This document shows positions 45,386 through 56,911 of a stretch of DNA of 64,000 bases, piece after piece. Source of the DNA: Cephalotus follicularis. Lineage: Eukaryota > Streptophyta > Magnoliopsida > Oxalidales > Cephalotaceae. Every line of letters starts with the position of its first letter. The stretch's first letter is position 1. Where the stretch lies: positions 21,343 to 85,342 of the forward strand of contig BDDD01005093.1 of assembly GCA_001972305.1 (NCBI GenBank). The letters are read 5' to 3'. A program made the translations under genes and the position numbers. The notes under the pieces are model-generated. The model saw nothing but the letters and a program-made list of their open reading frames with translations, made no database searches and was not told where the DNA came from.

Positions 45386-48064
45386 GACGGCCCCTCCTGA
45401 ATTAAAGGAATTTAAGGTACAATTGCTGGAGTTACTCGATAAAGGTTTCATTAGACCGAGTGTGTCTCCGTGGGGAGCACCGATCCTATTTGTTAAGAAG
45501 AAAGATGGATCGCTACGAATGTGCATTAATTATCGGTAGCTCAATAAGGTCAGTTTTAAGAACAAATATCCGATGCCGTATATTGATGAATTATTTGATC
45601 AGTTGAAGGGATCTTTAGTATTCTCTAAGTTAGACCTGAGATAAGGATATCATCAGCTACGAGTTAAGGTGGAAGACATGCCTAAGACAGCATTTCGATT
45701 GCGATATGAACATGATGAATTCGTAGTAATGTTGTTTGGGGTGACTAATGCCCCTGCCGCATTCATGAGTTTAATGAATCAAGTGCTTAGTCCATACCTT
45801 GATCAATTCATTATAGTCTTTGGTGACGATATCCTGATATATTCCAAGTCCATGGAAGAGCATGGAAAACATTTGCACTTGGCATTGCAAATCCTGAGAG
45901 ACCATCAGTTATATGCCAAGTTTAGCAAATGTGAATTATGGTTGTCCGAGGTAACTTTCCCTGGTCATGTTATATCCTATGCCAGATTGTTAGTAGATCC
46001 ATCCAAGATAGAAGCAGTAAAAGACTGAAAATGACCAATGAATGTGACTGAAGTCCAGAGCTTTCTGGGCTTGGCAGGATATTACTGCCGCTTTGTGGAA
46101 GGTTTTCACGAATAGCTATACCTCTGACTCGATTTACGCAGAAGAATGCAGCATTTATATGGGATGATAATTATGAACAGAGCTTCAAGGAGCTGAAGAA
46201 CCACTTAATTTATCCGCCAATCTTGGCTTGCTAGAAGGCAGTGAAGGTTTTGTGATATATAGTGATGCGTCAGGCAATGGTTTGGGATGTGTCCTAATGC
46301 AAAATGGAAAAGTGATCGCATATGCCACGAGAAAGCTAAATCCCCATGAAGTGATTTTCCCCACTCATGATCTTGAGTTGGCAACGATAGTCTTTGTGCT
46401 GCATAAATGGAGGCACTATCTATATGGTATGAAGTTTGAGGTATATACCGATCATAAGAGTTTGAAATATCTATTCTCTTAGAAGGATCTGAATATGAGA
46501 TAAAGAAGATGGATAGAGTTGCTCAATGATTATAACTGTGAAATACAATACCATCCAGGCAAAGCTACTGTAGTTACGGACGATTTGAGTCGCCAATTAG
46601 CTTGCCTAATGATTGCTCATATCCAGGCACGTCCATAATGAATAGATGGAATTAGAGACGCCTAAAGTAAAGATGGAGAGTTGCTCAAATTATCTTTGAG
46701 CGAGCATGGAGGATTGAAACCCAATTTCTCAATTCGGAGTGATGGATTGATCTAATATCATGGCAGAATTTGTGTTCCAAATGAGAAATAGCTTAAGAAT
46801 GAACTGTTGTCACAAGCTCGTCGGTCCAATTTCTCCGTACATCTGGTGAGTACCAAGATGTACCGAGACTTGAACCTAAATTGGTGGTGGAGCAATATGA
46901 AAAGATAGATAGCCGAGCATGTGTCTTTCTGCTTGACATGTCAACCGGTTAAATCAGAACATCAAAGACCAGTGGGATTGCTACAACCTTTACCTGTGGC
47001 ACAGTGGAAATGGGAATGCATTATAATGGATTTTGTGACGGGACTGCCCAGAACAAAAAAAAAAAACCTGATGCTATATGGGTGATTGTTGATCACTTCA
47101 CCAAATCAGCTCATTTTCTTGCGATCAAGATGACTTATTCCCTCACACGGCTAGCAAACCTATATATCGTAGAGATTGTCAGGATCCATGGAGTACCAAT
47201 TAGTGTGGTGTCCGATAGAGACCCCTAATTCACATCATGATTTTGGAGGAAACTACAAGAAACTTTTGGTACCCAGCTAAATTTTAGTACAGCTTTTCAT
47301 CCCCAGACTGATGGACAGTCTGAGAGGAATATTCAGACTCTGGAAGACATGCTACGGGCATGTGCTTTAGATTGGGGTGGAAATTTGGATGAACACCTAC
47401 CATTAGTAGAGTTCTCGTACAACAACAGCTATCATGCCAGCATTGGAATGGCACCATTCTAGGCTCTCTATGGACGAAAATGTAGAACCCAAATCTGTTG
47501 GTTTGAAGTTGGTGAACAGAGTCTTGTGGGACCTAAGCTTGTGTAAGAAACAACTGAGAAGGCGAAAGTTATTACAGAAAGACTTCTAACAGCATAAAGC
47601 AGACAGAAAAGTTATGCAGACCACCGCAGGCGAGAGTAAGAGTTCGCCATGGGTGATCACGTATTCCTTAAAGTCTCCCTGACTAAAGGAATTATGAGGT
47701 TTGGTAAGAAAGGAAAGCTAGCCCTCGATTTATAAGACCTTTTACGATCCTTGAGAGAGTGGGAGCCATCGCTTACTGACTTGCCTTACCACCTAGCCTA
47801 GAATATGTACACAATGTATTTCATGTCTCAATGTTGAGGAAGTATCATCTTGACCCTTCTCATGTGTTGCAATGGGAACCGTTGGAGTTGACAATGGATA
47901 TGAGTTTCGAAGAAGTACCTATCAAGATTCTCGAACGTCGGATCAAACAACTAAGAAGCAAAACCATTCCGTTGGTGAAAGTGCTATGGAAATATCATGG
48001 GGTTGAGGAAGCCACTTGGGAAAGAGAAGAAGATATGAAAGCTATGTATCCACAATTGTTCTAA
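45386..48064 (+). pseudogene. pol of element B: RT, RNase H, integrase, chromodomain-like end
   Basis: The RT start is at 45391-45539 ([36 protein letters not shown]). The core is at 45669-46028 with [13 protein letters not shown] and catalytic box FGDDILIYS (usual FIDD; both Asp kept). RNase H at 46228-46482 has [17 protein letters not shown] and [11 protein letters not shown], then [14 protein letters not shown]. Integrase pieces follow: [14 protein letters not shown] at about 46930, FTKSAHFLAIKM at 47080-47130, [21 protein letters not shown] at about 47280-47345 and [16 protein letters not shown] at about 47405-47460. The tail at 47831-48064 (RRIKQLRSKTIPLVKVLWKYH, EEATWEREEDMKAMYPQLF) is the chromodomain-like end. 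There are many stops and at least four frame shifts. Confidence 0.92.
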
Positions 48065-48090
48065 CCTTAGAAAATCTCGGGACGAGATTT

Positions 48091-48107
48091 CTTTAAGGAG
48101 GTGAGGA
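48091..48107 (+). other. Polypurine tract of element B
   Basis: AAGGAGGTGAGGA lies immediately before the 3' LTR start TGTAATGCCC. Confidence 0.85.
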
Positions 48108-48944
48108 TGTAATGCCCTGAATATCATAAACAATTACTATGAATTATGGGCCTTGAGAATTAATTATCTTAATTAGGCTCGATCTGAATTGGATTTGGGG
48201 AAAAACGGTTTGGGATGGAGTCCTTTTCTTCTTGGGTGGATTGGGCCTTGAGAAGAAGCTTGTGAGTAGGCCTAAAAGGTATGGAGAAAGAGAGGGGAGA
48301 ATTGTCCCAAGAGTAGTAGAAGGCGGTTGTTTTGTATGTAGCACTTTCTACATTCTTCCCCGTGCCATTATAAAAAACGGAGGACGCCTGTGAGACACTT
48401 TTGGACATTCTCACACACTCCACTCCCAGAAAAATCGGGAGAAGAGAGAGAGAAAATGGAAGATGGGACCTGGTGTCACGGGAAGGAAGAAGACAAATGA
48501 AGGAGCCTTTTCGGGAGAGCTCATTGCCTCTTGTGCTCCCACATAAATTCCCATCTCCTGGCGCTAAGGAAGCAGTGAAAGAGCAAAGTGGAGAAAGGAA
48601 GTTGTGGACGTGTAGCAGCTGTAAATCCAAGGAGGATCGGTGAGAAGCGTGAAGCAGTATATTCTCTGTTTTCAACAAAAAATAGGTAGCTTGGTACATG
48701 TTTGAGCTCCTACCAGCACATATGGGTATTGTTTGTTATTTGTGATTGTTTTGTATGTATTGTTGTGTGTGATGTTTGTATTGTTGTGATTGTTATTGGG
48801 CTTGTTAGACTAGGATCTTGGTTGTTCTATCTTAGAATGCATATGTTAAGCTCTGTACTTAAATAAGTACTTAGAGGAAAACCCAACGCTGAGCCAGGCT
48901 ACTCTCCAGAGGACTCAGAGCTTCTCCACTCGAGGTCAGACTTG

Positions 48945-49300
48945 CTCATGCATGCCGAGCAGACCTGTCCATAAGGTCGCCGAGCATGGCTTGCTCATGT
49001 GTCTCCCGAGCATGCCAGACCATGCGTCTCTCGAGCATGCCAGACCATGCGTCTCCTGAACATGCCATACATGTATCTCCTGAGCATGCCAGACCATGTG
49101 TCTTCCGAGCACACTAACTCATGTGTGCCGAGCAGACCAGTCCACATGGTCTCTGAGCACATTGGTCCCAGGCATGTCGAGCAGACCAATTTATGAGGTC
49201 GCCGAGCATGGCTAGTCCATGCATGCCGAGCAGACCAATCCACATGGTCGTCGGGCATACTAGCCCATGCATCCTGAGCAGACCATTCCTTCAAGGCGTA
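48945..49300 (+). repeat. Tandem GAGCATGCCAGACCATG repeats in 3' LTR
   Basis: Units of about 25-50 bp mix GAGCATGCCAGACCATGCGTCTCC with CCGAGCAGACCAGTCCACATGGTC. The surviving 5' LTR starts within the last units of this array. Confidence 0.82.
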
Positions 49301-49407
49301 CAGAAAACAAATGACCAATTGTATAGCGCCTAAAGACCGCCGAGTAGACCACCTACTCTGCCTGATATATATATATATATATAGACTTGTTAGTGACGTC
49401 CTATAGC

Positions 49408-49735
49408 AGGTGAACTTAAGTAGTGAATTCCGCATAGTGACTGTCCCTTAGCAGGTGAGCCCAAAAAGGGGTGAATTCTGCAAGAGCAGGTGAACCTAAG
49501 GGTGAATTCCGCATGGCAGGTGAACCTCGGGCGAATCCTGCTTAATAGGTGAACCAAAGGATGACTTCCATCAGAGCAGGTGAATCGAAGGGTGAATTCC
49601 GCTAGAGCAGGTGAACCTAAAGGGTGAATTCCACATGGTAGGTGAACCCTAGGGTGAATTACGCAGGGCAGGTGAATCTAAAGGTGAACCTCCTATAGAA
49701 ATTAGACAAATACATACAAGATAGACCAATTTAGG
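49408..49735 (+). repeat. GCAGGTGAACCTAAGGGTGAATTCC minisatellite (3' LTR)
   Basis: About nine imperfect units of 28-34 bp, each with GCAGGTGAAYC and GGGTGAATTCCGC; EcoRI-like GAATTC recurs. An array corresponding to it lies in the 5' LTR (37440-37558 and 40343-40600). Confidence 0.9.
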
Positions 49736-50310
49736 TGAACCTTACATTGTATCCAGACCAACTCCTATGCCTTATACATATATGATGAATTGTGAAGTCT
49801 GCTGTGAGTATAGTAGTCCAACGAAATGATAGGCACCTGAATATATATATTGAGTTGTTGCATACATGAACCTGGCTAGTATTATAAATGGCATGCACAC
49901 ATTTCTCTGTTTATATTAATCTCCTCTGCTTGTGCATATAGTAGCCTACACAACCATGGGTTACTAACCCATTCTCTGAATGGGTCAGGTTTAGGTACGC
50001 GTGGAGCATCTCAGCAACCCAAAGGATAAAGACCAGTGCACGTCCCTCTCCTCAGCAGTGCAGTTTTGAAGACCAGTTTAGCAAGTAAGGATTATGTATT
50101 TATATGACCTGCTGGCTTGTGGCAGAGCCAAATGAATAATAATGTATATATATGTTTTTGGGCTTATCCACATGATATTAATTGGAAATTTATATCCACA
50201 TAAGAGATTGTGATTTAAGTTTTAAATTTTATGGTAATTGGATAGTAGTTATTTGTACGGTATGCCACGTGTCGGGCCGTGGGACCCATCCCATGGTTCG
50301 GGGCGTGACA

Positions 50311-52126
50311 TAATGCAACTCAACCTATAATGATCAAAGGAAAGAGTGAGAGGAGATGTGTGTGTTTTAACTTTCTTCTAAGAGCTCTAAGCTCACCTTC
50401 AATGTCTAATAATGGTGTCTTAAACAAAGGTAGAAGATGAGAGCATAAAGAGAGAGGTTTGGCCTTAACACCAAAAAGAGAAGAGAATGTGTTAGTCTAA
50501 CTGATGAAACTCTAAGTCTCTTATTTCTTCCTCAAAGGGCCGACCTTGAAGTGCAAGTCAAACACAAGAAGGACAAATGCCCATGATCTAAGCCATACTT
50601 GTCATACAAACCCATACTTTGAACCATTCCTTCACATGGGTCTTGAGTGTCTAACACTCAACCTTTGACTTGAAATTTAAATGCCATAAATGGACAAACA
50701 AGGGGCGGCTGAACTTGTGCCAAGCACAAGGCAAAAATTGGCTACCCCATGCATTCATACAAGGCCCATATTTCTCATTTCTCATCTTACACTTTTATGT
50801 CACATGACATTAAGTGTTCAACATACCACCCTTTGACTAGAACACTTGATTGTGATGATGCCAAGACTACACCTTCATGAGGTGACAAGTGTCCAGCAAA
50901 TCAAAGCACTCATGCAAAGTAGCATATCCAAGATGCTATCCTCCCACAAAATGACACATGTCCAACATACGTCAACAACTCTAATAATCAGGTGGGACCC
51001 AAAGGTCCAGTTTAAAATCTAGTACGATGATAAATTCATAGAACATCTAAGGGCTCCAAGACGACTATCCAAACTGCTCCAGACTATCTAAATAGTCCCA
51101 GAATGAAATCTAATATCCTTCTGGATCCATAGAATTAATTCCAAATTAATTTCTACGTTAATCGTCCTATTCTGGTCAACCGATACTTTATCCTGTCTAA
51201 AGTTATAGTGTACTATTTCCCTCATCATTCTTAGCTCCGTTTGCGGCCTAGGGTAAAAATGTGTGTCAACCCTAGATGTGCCACGATAACTATAAATCGG
51301 TAAATCGCATTACGACTATCGGCAAACTTCCTCGGAAACCTAGTTTCCAGTCTGCCGGCACCTGGCCAGGTATTTTCAATCTATAATGGACACAGATACA
51401 ATAGAGTCGATCACCCTCACAATGAGTGTGACGATCCCATACTGCGCACTAGCTCACACTCGCATATAGATTCCACAAGGCCCAAAGACCATCCTTTTGC
51501 TAGCTCGTGGTTAGGACTGGGTAAGGAGGAGATCAAAGCGAGGCAGTCACTATACAATGTCATGCAGCCGCTCAGGTCTAAGGAAACATGCATGTCCAAC
51601 CAATGGACTTGCAAGTCAGGCATTGACTGTACACCACCTCAACAGATATGAATCACTACTGACATGAGGTATGTGACTATCCAAATAGGATTCCTATGGT
51701 GGGTCACGTTCAGTAGACATACTCCCAGTACGCAACCCGTATTAGCTCTAGGGTCTACCCAAGTGGCAATGAGATACTCTATCCTCCAATATTGGGATGC
51801 GGGCATAATCACGGAAAGTCTTTCTGGTTTCACTATTGCCCAAAGATTGTGAACCTACAATTTGGAACATTTTGTCACAGGGAGTGAGGTAGTGGTTCTA
51901 ATAGCCCTTCGGCATGACATCCAACCCTTTATATGACGAGCGCCATATGTGTACACAAAAAATAAATAAAATTGATTCGATAATGGGATAAAACACACAT
52001 GGCTTGCTATAAATCATCGAATTTTGCACAGCGTAACATAAGTGGAATTCATATTGTATATATAAAGTGAAGTGTAAAAGTACAAATAACCACCCAGTGG
52101 CTTGCAAGGTCACCCTATATCTAACA
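50311..52126 (-). repeat. Copia-type LTR, probably the 5' LTR of element E
   Basis: On the minus strand it begins TGTTAGATATAGGGTGACC at 52126, close to the start of element G's LTR (TGTTAGAGATG), and has a comparable length and layout. Its other end meets element B at 50310. Removing B places this LTR directly before the copia primer site at 37084-37095. The exact LTR end and any duplication made by B are lost through truncation of B's 5' LTR. No coding sequence is seen; the short open frames do not resemble proteins. Confidence 0.65.
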
Positions 52127-53572
52127 CAAGTGGCATTACTTGACTAACCGATTAGGACTATGGTCCACCTATCAACTGACTCTTCGTACTTCATGATTGA
52201 TAGTCATGTTGATTAACACTTGATTGGTTTGACTCTGAATATAGGCGTGTTAGCGACTTCCAGTAGGGTTGGCCATAGGATGACTTCATACTTATCTATT
52301 CCCCCTGATAGGTTTTCGTTTCTTATTGGCTTTTAGTACTTGATTGGATTTGACTAATTGTTTGATTGGACCATAGGCACATACGATATCTAGTCAGAAA
52401 CCTAGGTGTTGGTTGTACATCCATCTGTTCCCTCTGATTAGGTACTCATAGCCTAATGACTACTTGATTTGTTCCTATTAGAGCTACCTCGTGACCCTAG
52501 TCAGGATGCCAGATGTTCGTTCCTACCATTTACTCTCCCTGATTGGATCGTCACTAGCCTTTAACTATATTACTTGTCTTGATCCCCTCCGGTGGCACTT
52601 ACCACTGTGAACATGCTTGACGGTACCTACCGTCGCGTACATAATGACTCCTGATCATCCGAGGATGCACCTGGTGGTACTTATCACCATGTACGCACAC
52701 GAGTGGCACTTACCACCGTGTATGTGCTACGATGTCACTTACCACTGCCTAGGTTCTTAGTTGGCACTTACCACTAAGCAGGCCTAGTACGTTTAATCTA
52801 TTGATCTGAATCTACTGGGTCGGTCTAGTCGTCCTCTCTATAGGACTACCCTCCAAGGGTTAGATTGCCATTCCACTTCACTTGACTTGACTTGTACAGA
52901 TATGAGGTCACACACTCTAAAGGATTTACTTGACTTTATGTGATTGTATTTGATTTACTCGATTGATTAGACTTGATATATTTGACCTGATTGATCTACT
53001 GGATTTGATAGGCGCTCAATTGCACTTACCATTGGGAAGGACTGGTTGACTTGATCTAACTGATTCAAGTCTACTAGGTCAGTCTAGCCGTCCTATACAA
53101 AGGATTACCCTATGGGGGTTAGACTGCTGATATCTGATTAGACTCGATTGATATGGGTTAAGTGTACCCAGACCCTTTTATTAATTATTGTTTAGATGAT
53201 GGTTAGGCTTTTATTAGATCCCACTCTTATGCACCGATCTGGGACAATTGTATACAACTCGTAGATCACAACTGGCATTCATGCATTCTTATATATCATG
53301 CATTATAATTGTACACTCATTACCTTACAATGTGCACTTATACATATCTATATGATGCAATAGACAAGTACATAACATAATCTACACGTGGGGATTACCT
53401 ATTTTGCCCTATGGCCAACCTATCCTTCGCAATGGCAAAACTTTTGTGTTTCAGGTAGTGCAACTGGGACCAGCTCTCGTGGGAGCTGTTAGAACCTGCT
53501 TTTCGTAGAAGACTTGAGGACTGTATGACAAAACTTGAGTGCTTTATCTTTATTACTTTTATCATCTATTCA
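52127..53572 (+). repeat. Partial LTR of an unclassified gypsy-like element (H)
   Basis: Non-coding DNA with short recurrent motifs (CTTGATTGGATTTGACT, GTCAGTCTAGCCGTCC) and no open frame. TTTGTGTTTCAGGTAGTGCAA at about 53445 resembles the acceptor-like block found near the ends of the other long LTRs here, which suggests plus orientation. The left end is cut by copia element E and the right end by LTR I. Classification is inference. Confidence 0.45.
52590..52775 (+). repeat. Tandem TGGCACTTACCACYG repeats
   Basis: Six or seven units of about 25-40 bp contain GGCACTTACCAC or close variants (GGTACTTATCACC, GGTACCTACCGTC), each followed by GTGTACGYGC-like sequence. The central part resembles an imperfect palindrome (GTGG..CCAC). 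A single further copy is at about 53020. Confidence 0.78.
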
Positions 53573-54906
53573 TGTGATGGCCGGAAATTTTGTTGAAGTT
53601 AATGTTTATGGAAATATGGTTGTTCTAAGTATTGTATGGTGTGTTACGGGTTTTGTAGCTTTGAAAGCGTTGACTATCTAATGTTAAAGCGTCAATGGTG
53701 AGTCTCCAGTATATACAAAGCGTCGACTATTTTCTTACCAAAAATACACCAAACTTATTAACTAAAGCGTCGACGGATTGTTATAGCGTTATGGATAAAG
53801 CGGTGATGCTTATGCGTTATAACCAACGACGCCTATTTCCTTTTTCTTCAACCTTTTAAGCCTTATTTTAGCCTAAAGCATCGACGGTTTGTTATAGTGT
53901 AATGGAGAAAGTGGCGACGCTTTTGTTCCTTATTTCCTTTGTTAAAAACGCTTAATCGATGACGCTTAGTAGTAAAGCGGCAGCGCTTTTGAAGCGTCGA
54001 CTCTTAGCGTACTGAAAATTTGAAAGCATCGACGCTTATCTCTTTGTTTTGTCATTTAGTGAATTAATTATACTAATTATGAACGCGTGTCGACAGACGG
54101 GTGAAGGAATTGGGATACTTTAGCCGCATGTGATTATTTTAACTTAAAAGAGGACATTTGTCGTTTAACTGGAGGAAGGAAATTTAACAACGTGGGCGGC
54201 ATAACGTGGACGACGTAACCAGCAGACGCACGAGGGTAAAAAGTCTGCAGATTAACTCCCCTATAAATACGGGGGCAAGTAAAACGTCTTCTGCCAAAAC
54301 TTACCAAGAGGGAAAGAGAGAAAGAAGGAGAGAAAGAAAAAGAGAGAAGAGGAGATAAGAGAAAAGAAGGAGAATTTTGCTGAGATTTTTGTGTAGAAAT
54401 TGCTGCAGTATAGAAAAGGAAAGAAGGAGATTAAAGCAATGTAAGGAAAGTTTTTACTCACTTTCTCGAAGTATTTTATTCTATACTTTTATGCCAAAAT
54501 ACTTTATGTTAGTTTTATGTCAAAATAATCTCTGGAAATTATACAGCAAATTGTTATGTTTTACGTAATTCAAATTTCTGCCAAATTCTTGATGAAATTC
54601 TACGTTTAAAATTATTGCCCATGTTCTGCTAGGAAAATTACAATGTTATCATTGTTGAAATGTTTGCTATAATTTTATCATTATTTCAGTTTTTACAAAT
54701 GTTGTACGAATTTATTTTTATGAATACTTTGAGCTGGTCACTCAAAAGTATTGAGAAATGTTTTATGAAATGTGCAAATGTAATGAACTGAGATGAACAA
54801 CTATTGGATTGCGATCCAAGGAGGATTAATCCAGCAAGGATTAATGTTATGAGCGGAGAGTGCTCGTGGACATGCATGTGATGTAAGGATAGTAATCGTG
54901 GAGTGC

Positions 54907-56861
54907 TGTAACACCCCCGGACGGCGGGAGTCGTCACAGGGTCATATCATACATAACATTACTTAACTGAACATAAACATAACATACTAATCATATCATT
55001 ACTTAACAGCTGAAAACCTGGTGGTCATATCATGTCTGAAACTTAAATAAACTGTTCAAAACTTAACAATTGCGGAAAATAAACTTAAACTTAAAACATA
55101 ACCCAGTTTCGAAATTAAAACATAAACATCTATATCTCAAAAGTGTTCATGACCACTAGACATAAGACAAGGATCACACTCCTAGGGATCCTAACACAAA
55201 AGGTGGTCATCACTCGTCACACTTTTCCCCGCTGATCCTGAAAACCTGCCGTATGAAAAACAAAAACGCGGCTGAGCAAACCTCAGTACGGATGTGAACG
55301 CGTGTCGACAGACGGATAAGGATCCCACTCCTAGGAATTCCACTTGAAGCATAATAATCTAAAAGGCATCCAAAATCATACGTATAAGAGTCTAAAACAC
55401 ACCAGAAATGTTAAACAGACTCATAACAGTGTTCGGTGAAGACTCGGATCGATTCGAGGATCAAACGGAGCAAAACAGTTGAAAACAGTACATTTCTGGG
55501 CAAAACAGTCGACTAATACAGAGCACCAGTCGATTATTCATAAGGTCCAGTCAACTACTCAAACTAAAATACAGCCAGTCGACTGGTTCATACATCCAGT
55601 CGACTACTCAACCTAGGACAGTCGACTGTGTTCATATGGCAGTCGACTGTTCATCCAATCCAGCCGACTGTCCACAGGAACAGCCGACTGTTCTGGACGA
55701 CAGAACAGTTGGAAATTAGACAATTCAATACTGAAAATGGTTCAAATGGTTTCTACATTAAACCAGAGACACATGGACATAAACATATGACTTAATATGA
55801 CATTTAGGTGACATAGAAACACATAGTCAACATAGAAACAATTTTGGCAGTGGCTTAGTTTTAGGAGAAGACAAAAAGATATGCATACATATATGTCCTA
55901 ATTTCATCCATTATCAGTTACAGATGTTATAAACCCAGTTTGTGACAAGTCATGGTACACAAAACATGCTGACAACCTACTAATACCATGACAGAACGTA
56001 TAATTACACAGGAGATCAAAACAAAGGACATTAAGAGCATAGAACTCAAATTTCACAACATTGCAACAAAACCATTACAGAAAGGACGAATTAACTGACC
56101 TGTAGTGGTAGAAAGGACACAGAAAACAGCAGAAGAAACACAAGCACACACTCACTATCGGCTGTGAACAAAACAGAGGCCAAAGGAAACCAAGGAAAAC
56201 CAAAACAAGGAGAAGCTTAGCAAACCAAACGAATTCAACTCAAAATAACAACAAAAGGATTAAGATTACCTCCACAACTTGATGATACGACTTCACAACA
56301 AATCAACAAGGTCCAACAAGGCAGAATTCGGCAGTGGTTTGCAAGAAAACAGTGGAGGAAAAATATAAAAAGACAATGGCACTCTATGAAAGGAAAAAGG
56401 GGAACAAATCTGCTCCAAAAAGGGAAGAAGAGGGAACAGAATCGGTTGAATAAGGAAGAAAGGATTGAAAACGTGTGAATTGATGATGGGAGGGAATGAC
56501 TTCGGGAGAAGAAGGAAAGAAATAAGGAAGAAGAAGAAATAGGAAAGAAAAGAAAGAGGAAGAAAAATAAAGAAAATAAGGAAAAAGGAAAATAAGGAAT
56601 TAATAATAAAAGGAATTAAGGGATTTTAAAATAAAAGATAAATAATTTGTTTTTAATAAAATAATTTTGGATTATAATAAAATAAATAAACCCAAACCAA
56701 ACATAGCATAACATACCCAAATTTCGGACTGGTATCAGTCAGCCCAATTCACATAGGCCCAAAACACAGGGCGACCGGACTTTAAAATTAAACACGATTA
56801 AAAAGCCCGAACACAAACATAAAATCCATAAAATACATTTACGAACGAACAGGGTATTACA
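54907..56861 (-). repeat. 3' LTR of element D, internally deleted
   Basis: 1955 bp against 2820 bp for its partner. It lacks the segment corresponding to about 59224-60118, and a filler of about 45 bp lies at the junction (55294-55336). The CAGTCGACTG cluster is at about 55505-55690. The rest is nearly identical to the partner LTR, so the insertion looks recent. Confidence 0.95.
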
Positions 56862-56876
56862 TCCACCCCCCCTAAA
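56862..56876 (-). other. Polypurine tract of element D
   Basis: The minus strand reads TTTTAGGGGGGGTGGA, directly before the 3' LTR start TGTAATACCC. Confidence 0.9.
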
Positions 56877-56911
56877 AAGAAGATTTCATCCCGAAATCAT
56901 AACATACACAT

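Larger units (their letters stand above)
37100..50310 (+). mobile_element. Ty3/gypsy chromovirus-like element, 5' end truncated (element B)
   Basis: Order: truncated 5' LTR (37100-41148, itself split), primer site, gag, pol, polypurine tract, 3' LTR (48108-50310). Compared with the 3' LTR, the 5' LTR lacks about its first 1.06 kb and begins abruptly next to the copia primer site, so no target duplication survives. Two solo LTRs are nested in it (37559-40342 and 43366-45385). Pol is much more decayed than in element A. Confidence 0.9.
48108..50310 (+). repeat. 3' LTR of element B
   Basis: It begins TGTAATGCCCTGAATATC and ends CGGGGCGTGACA, 2.2 kb. It contains two tandem arrays: GAGCATGCCAGACCATG-type repeats (48945-49300) and the GCAGGTGAAC minisatellite (49408-49735). 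A (TA)n run lies at 49365-49382. CCTCAGCAGTGCAG at about 50070 could be a splice acceptor. Confidence 0.93.
5680..52126 (-). mobile_element. Degenerate Ty1/copia element split by nested insertions (element E)
   Basis: Minus-strand copia remnants can be joined across the nested elements. The probable 5' LTR is at 50311-52126, the primer site at 37084-37095, and leader pieces at 37047-37083, 27066-27071, 23109-24442 and 19466-19842. Gag and integrase/RT remnants occupy 7749-9510 and RT/RNase H remnants 5680-6620. Exact target duplications of the inserted elements justify removing them. The 3' end and 3' LTR are missing at the junction with element F. The joining of RT, INT and gag pieces is firm. 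Assigning the leader pieces and the LTR at 50311-52126 to the same element is inference from order, strand and the single primer site. Confidence 0.7.

Noticed and set aside
48169-48699. 176-codon minus-strand frame in the 3' LTR of element B
   Set aside because: It lies within the LTR, antisense to the element, with no domain; the first part of the 5' LTR is missing so it cannot be compared there.
52127-53572. Possible unique host gene region because it lacks retroelement proteins
   Set aside because: No open frame, recurrent short motifs and an LTR-like end block; flanked on both sides by LTR elements.
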